From the NCBI GenBank assembly GCA_937138955.1, contig CAKZPJ010000055.1, forward strand, positions 1 through 8,915: a DNA stretch of 8,915 nucleotides, given 5' to 3'. Positions 6,653 through 8,915 of the stretch are shown here, in pieces. Made by a program: the position numbers and the translations under genes. The number at the start of each line of letters is the position of its first letter. Positions within the stretch are counted from its first letter, which is position 1. Below the pieces are notes generated by a model. That model ran no database searches. It worked only from the letters and a program-made list of their open reading frames with translations, and had not been told where the DNA came from. Source of the stretch: an uncultured Flammeovirgaceae bacterium. GTDB taxonomy: Bacteria > Bacteroidota > Bacteroidia > Cytophagales > Cyclobacteriaceae.

Positions 6653-6798
6653 TTTAGTAAGCTTCAAAAGCAGTTTAAGCATCCTACTAAGCCTGGTCAA
6701 GTAACCGTCCCCCACATGGAATGCCTGATCACGGCTCAAATATAGACCTCGCGAAAGGAACTGAAAATAGTATTCTAAATCAGGCCAGACTGAAGTAG
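6653..6798 (+). pseudogene. Relic of a second hicA (YcfA-type) toxin gene
   Basis: Two protein-like segments in different frames reproduce the C-terminal half of a HicA/YcfA toxin. QFKHPTKPGQVTVP is read at 6671-6712, and DHGSNIDLAKGTENSILNQA plus RLK at 6727-6795, ending at TAG 6796-6798. The first frame hits TAG at 6743-6745. An extra stretch of about 14 bases around 6713-6726 explains the shift between frames. The N-terminal third (start, DGWY and GSH region) is missing or unrecognisable between the hicB remnant and 6671, so the left boundary is approximate. This HicA type, with KHPTKPG and DLAxGTxNSILKQA, differs from the hicA at 5981, so it is the remains of a different module. It is inferred from motif recall without alignment, but the two segments together are hard to explain by chance. 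Confidence 0.75.
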
Positions 6799-6848
6799 GT
6801 ATACTATTAACGATTCCTTGCGTTTTTTGCAACGGATTGCATAAGGAA

Positions 6849-6880
6849 TTTGGACAACCAAAGCAGGTTTTGTATCTTCC
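6849..6880 (+). promoter_or_regulatory. Possible promoter for the enolase-superfamily gene
   Basis: TTTG at 6849-6852 and TATCTTCC at 6873-6880 are 20 bases apart, approximating the Bacteroidota -33/-7 pattern with the last two -7 bases mismatched. The site lies 20 bases before the preferred ATG at 6900. It supports that start over the TTG at 6837, which would lie upstream of this promoter. Confidence 0.35.
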
Positions 6881-6899
6881 CCAACAGCTTTTCCTATTT

Positions 6900-8300
6900 A
6901 TGATACAACTTAACCGTCGGCAGTTTCTTCAGCAGTCATCAACCGCTGCTAGTCTGCTCCCTTTGGTGCCTATGTCTTCTGCCATTTTTTCATCTGCATC
7001 GCTAAAAAAAATCACGATTGATCAGGTAAGCTCTACCTTTGAGCGGGAGCCACTCGCCACACCTTATGGCTTTAAAGGTGGTTATATGACGGATGTTTGG
7101 CAAGCAGTGGCTCGGCTACAAAGTTCATCAGGAAAGCACAGCGTGGGACTAGGTACGCAGAACACACTTTGGTCAGATTCTAAAATATTTCTAAATCACT
7201 CCGAAAGTGGGGGTAATGCGCTCATGTATGCCATGACCGAAAAAGGCGTGCAGCTTGCTAAAGGTCAATCGTTTACTACTCCTATTGAGCTTCAAGAAAA
7301 TATTCTGGAAGAAGTGTACGCCTACGGTAAAAAAGTTACCGATAATCCTAACCTAAGAAAAACGTTCGCACTTAATGCATTAGTAGCGGTAGATAATGCT
7401 GCTTGGTTACTGTATGCCTACGAAAATGGGATCACTGATTTTGATGCCATGATTCCGGAAACGTATCGTTCGGCACTATCGCATCGGCACGAAGGAGTAG
7501 TAAGTGTGCCTTCGTTTTCCTTTGCCACGCCGGTGTCGCAGATGAAGGAGTTGGTAGACGATGGCTACTTCTTCCTGAAAATTAAATTAGGGCACCCAGG
7601 TACTCAGCGGGAGATGTTGGATAAAGATAAAGCTAAGCTCACGGAGATTCATGAGACCATTGGGCAAGGTGAAACATCCTACACCACCGATGGCAAGATT
7701 CCTTACTACTTTGACATGAATGGGCGCTACGAGGAGAAAGATTCACTATTAGAACTGCTAGATCACGCTCAAAAAATTGGGGCTTTCGATCAGATTGTAG
7801 TGGTAGAAGAACCTTTTCCTGAAGAAAACGAATCTCAGGTAGATGATGTGGGCGTTCGGGTAGCGGCGGATGAAAGTGCCCATACCGAAGAAGATGTGAT
7901 TACGCGTATTCAGATGGGATACAACGCTATTGCTCTGAAGCCAATTGCTAAAACGTTGAGCATGACGCTGAAGATGGCTAAGGTAGCCCACGAGCAAAAT
8001 ATTCCTTGCCTATGCGCTGACCTAACGGTGAATCCGATATTGGTAGACTGGAATAAAAACGTGGCGGCCCGTCTGGCAGCTTGGAAGGAATTTCCGGGAA
8101 TGGGATTAATGGAAAACAATGGCCATCAAAACTACCGCGACTGGCAGGAGATGCTTTCTTACCATCCACACGCCGATGCTGATTGGGTGAAGGCCCAGGG
8201 AGGAGTTTTTAAGCTGGGTAAAGATTTTTACCAAAAAAGTGGCGGAATTTTTCAAATGTCAAACCATTATCAGGCTCTGTTTGACCCGAACAAAAGTTGA
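6900..8300 (+). CDS. Tat-exported enolase-superfamily protein (mandelate racemase/muconate lactonizing-like)
   Basis: Members abstract a proton alpha to a carboxylate, using divalent metal in a C-terminal barrel. They act as racemases, epimerases or sugar-acid dehydratases. From ATG 6900 the protein has 466 residues. The N terminus NRRQFLQQSSTAASLLPLV is a twin-arginine signal (Arg6-Arg7), so export to the periplasm after folding is predicted. Barrel motifs are KIKLG (Lys227, Lys229), YYFDMNGRY (Asp272), VVEEPF (Glu303), AADES (Asp324, Glu325) and ALKP (Lys347). The KxK and later Lys pattern resembles dipeptide epimerase or muconate-lactonizing subgroups more than mandelate racemase itself. 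A TTG at 6837 would add 21 residues before the Tat motif and is rejected. The DUF1080 lipoprotein follows in the same direction after a 198-base spacer. The family is secure; the reaction is not. Confidence 0.9.
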   Translation: MIQLNRRQFLQQSSTAASLLPLVPMSSAIFSSASLKKITIDQVSSTFEREPLATPYGFKGGYMTDVWQAVARLQSSSGKHSVGLGTQNTLWSDSKIFLNHSESGGNALMYAMTEKGVQLAKGQSFTTPIELQENILEEVYAYGKKVTDNPNLRKTFALNALVAVDNAAWLLYAYENGITDFDAMIPETYRSALSHRHEGVVSVPSFSFATPVSQMKELVDDGYFFLKIKLGHPGTQREMLDKDKAKLTEIHETIGQGETSYTTDGKIPYYFDMNGRYEEKDSLLELLDHAQKIGAFDQIVVVEEPFPEENESQVDDVGVRVAADESAHTEEDVITRIQMGYNAIALKPIAKTLSMTLKMAKVAHEQNIPCLCADLTVNPILVDWNKNVAARLAAWKEFPGMGLMENNGHQNYRDWQEMLSYHPHADADWVKAQGGVFKLGKDFYQKSGGIFQMSNHYQALFDPNKS

Positions 8301-8460
8301 TGAATAATGATTAGTGAGCAATGAATGATTTGCAGCGGAAAAAGGGAGGAAGATAAAATAAGAAATATGAGAAGTGAAATATAAAATATTGTAAGTCGGA
8401 AGGTGAATGGACACTATAGACTGTCGACCGTGGACTAAAGACAAGTAACAGTTGACCATC
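8301..8460. repeat. Degenerate heptamer-repeat spacer
   Basis: The spacer between the enolase-like gene and the DUF1080 gene contains seven-base periodicity in blocks. Block one has TGA at 8301, 8308, 8315 and 8322. Block two has TGA at 8368 and 8375, with TAA at 8382 in the same phase. Block three has GAC at 8419, 8426, 8433, 8440 and 8454, with AAC at 8447 in phase and an earlier GAC at 8410. Between the fixed trinucleotides the other four bases vary. No ORF or convincing terminator is present. It resembles in concept the heptanucleotide STRR repeats of cyanobacteria. Its role is unknown. Confidence 0.6.
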
Positions 8461-8498
8461 AAATAATTGAACCAATAACAATCAAACAATTATAATCT

Positions 8499-8915
8499 AT
8501 GAGAATCTTTTTTTTGTACGGTGCTACTCTATTTTTACTATACAGTTGCGGGCCATCTTCTAACAACTCAGCCGATACGGTTGAAGAAACTAGTCCGGCG
8601 GAGGTAGCCGTTGTAGCCGAAGAAACAGGCGATAATACCTTAACCGATCAAGAGCAGCAAGATGGCTGGACTTTACTATTTGATGGTCAGTCGACTAATA
8701 ACTGGCGCGGAGTACATAAAGATGCTTTCCCGGAGCAGGGCTGGAAGATAGAAGATGGGCAACTAGCCGTATTGTCTTCAGATGGGGCTGAATCGCAGAA
8801 CGGAGGCGATATTGTGACCAAAAACGAGTACGACAATTTTGAGTTTCAAGTGGATTTCAAGCTAACCGAAGGAGCTAATAGTGGTATTAAGTACTTCGTT
8901 ACGGAAGGATACAAC
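8499..8915 (+). CDS. DUF1080 (3-keto-disaccharide hydrolase-like) lipoprotein, N-terminal part
   Basis: ATG 8499 opens 139 codons that run off the right edge. A lipoprotein signal peptide ends LYSC (lipidated Cys17), followed by an acidic, low-complexity linker (residues 18-55). A DUF1080 / 3-keto-disaccharide hydrolase domain (PF06439, concanavalin-like fold) then begins at [17 protein letters not shown] (55-71). It continues with GWKIEDGQL (81-89), [20 protein letters not shown] (102-121) and SGIKYFV (128-134). Some DUF1080 proteins of Bacteroides are reported to cleave 3-keto-glycosides. Periplasmic or surface glycan processing is therefore plausible, near an oxidoreductase family able to make keto-sugars. 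The C-terminal half and active-site residues are outside the window, so activity cannot be judged. Confidence 0.92.
   Translation, partial: MRIFFLYGATLFLLYSCGPSSNNSADTVEETSPAEVAVVAEETGDNTLTDQEQQDGWTLLFDGQSTNNWRGVHKDAFPEQGWKIEDGQLAVLSSDGAESQNGGDIVTKNEYDNFEFQVDFKLTEGANSGIKYFVTEGYN

Noticed and set aside
6590..6832. Minus-strand open frame of 80 codons
   Set aside because: It is antisense to the second hicA relic and the hicB tail, whose plus-strand protein matches explain the region better.
8410..8460. CRISPR-like array
   Set aside because: The period is only 7 bp with variable units; there are no 25-40 bp repeats, spacers or cas genes.

Overview
The window looks like chromosomal DNA from a marine or soil member of the Bacteroidota, probably order Cytophagales. 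The evidence is moderate GC content, few Shine-Dalgarno sequences, putative promoters of the TTG/TAnnTTTG type, lipoproteins with Bacteroidota-like signal peptides, and proteins of families common there (FGE-type sulfatase-modifying factor, DUF1080, Tat-exported enolase superfamily, Gfo/Idh/MocA). The lineage is inferred from protein style, not from a marker gene.

Layout. Positions 1-990 (minus) hold the N-terminal 330 codons of a RecQ helicase that runs off the left edge. Divergent from it, 1229-2314 (plus) encodes a mannose-1-phosphate guanylyltransferase homologue whose catalytic loops are extensively substituted, so it is a candidate pseudoenzyme. An alpha/beta-hydrolase esterase (2356-3006, minus) converges on it. 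A Gfo/Idh/MocA oxidoreductase (3151-4140, plus) follows, then a frameshifted small exported-protein gene (4166-4433), an unrecognised 97-residue protein (4455-4748) and a lipoprotein formylglycine-generating enzyme with both active-site cysteines (4859-5962).

From 5981 to about 6798 lies a graveyard of toxin-antitoxin genes. A hicA toxin gene is split by a 158-bp MITE-like element with perfect 16-bp terminal inverted repeats and a TTA target duplication. Removing the element plus one TTA rejoins the HicA reading frame. The same hicA also carries a nonsense codon and probably a frameshift at its 3' end. It is followed by a hicB antitoxin gene cut short by a TAA, and by the decayed C-terminal half of a second, different hicA. 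Most of this is invisible to simple ORF calling.

The right end holds a Tat-exported enolase-superfamily protein (6900-8300). A 198-bp spacer built of degenerate heptamer repeats follows, then the start of a DUF1080 (3-keto-disaccharide hydrolase-like) lipoprotein that leaves the window at 8915. The oxidoreductase, enolase-superfamily enzyme and DUF1080 protein are all plausible members of a sugar-oxidation and catabolism repertoire. The FGE fits a sulfated-polysaccharide lifestyle. No sulfatase, transporter or regulator is present in the window to link them into one pathway.
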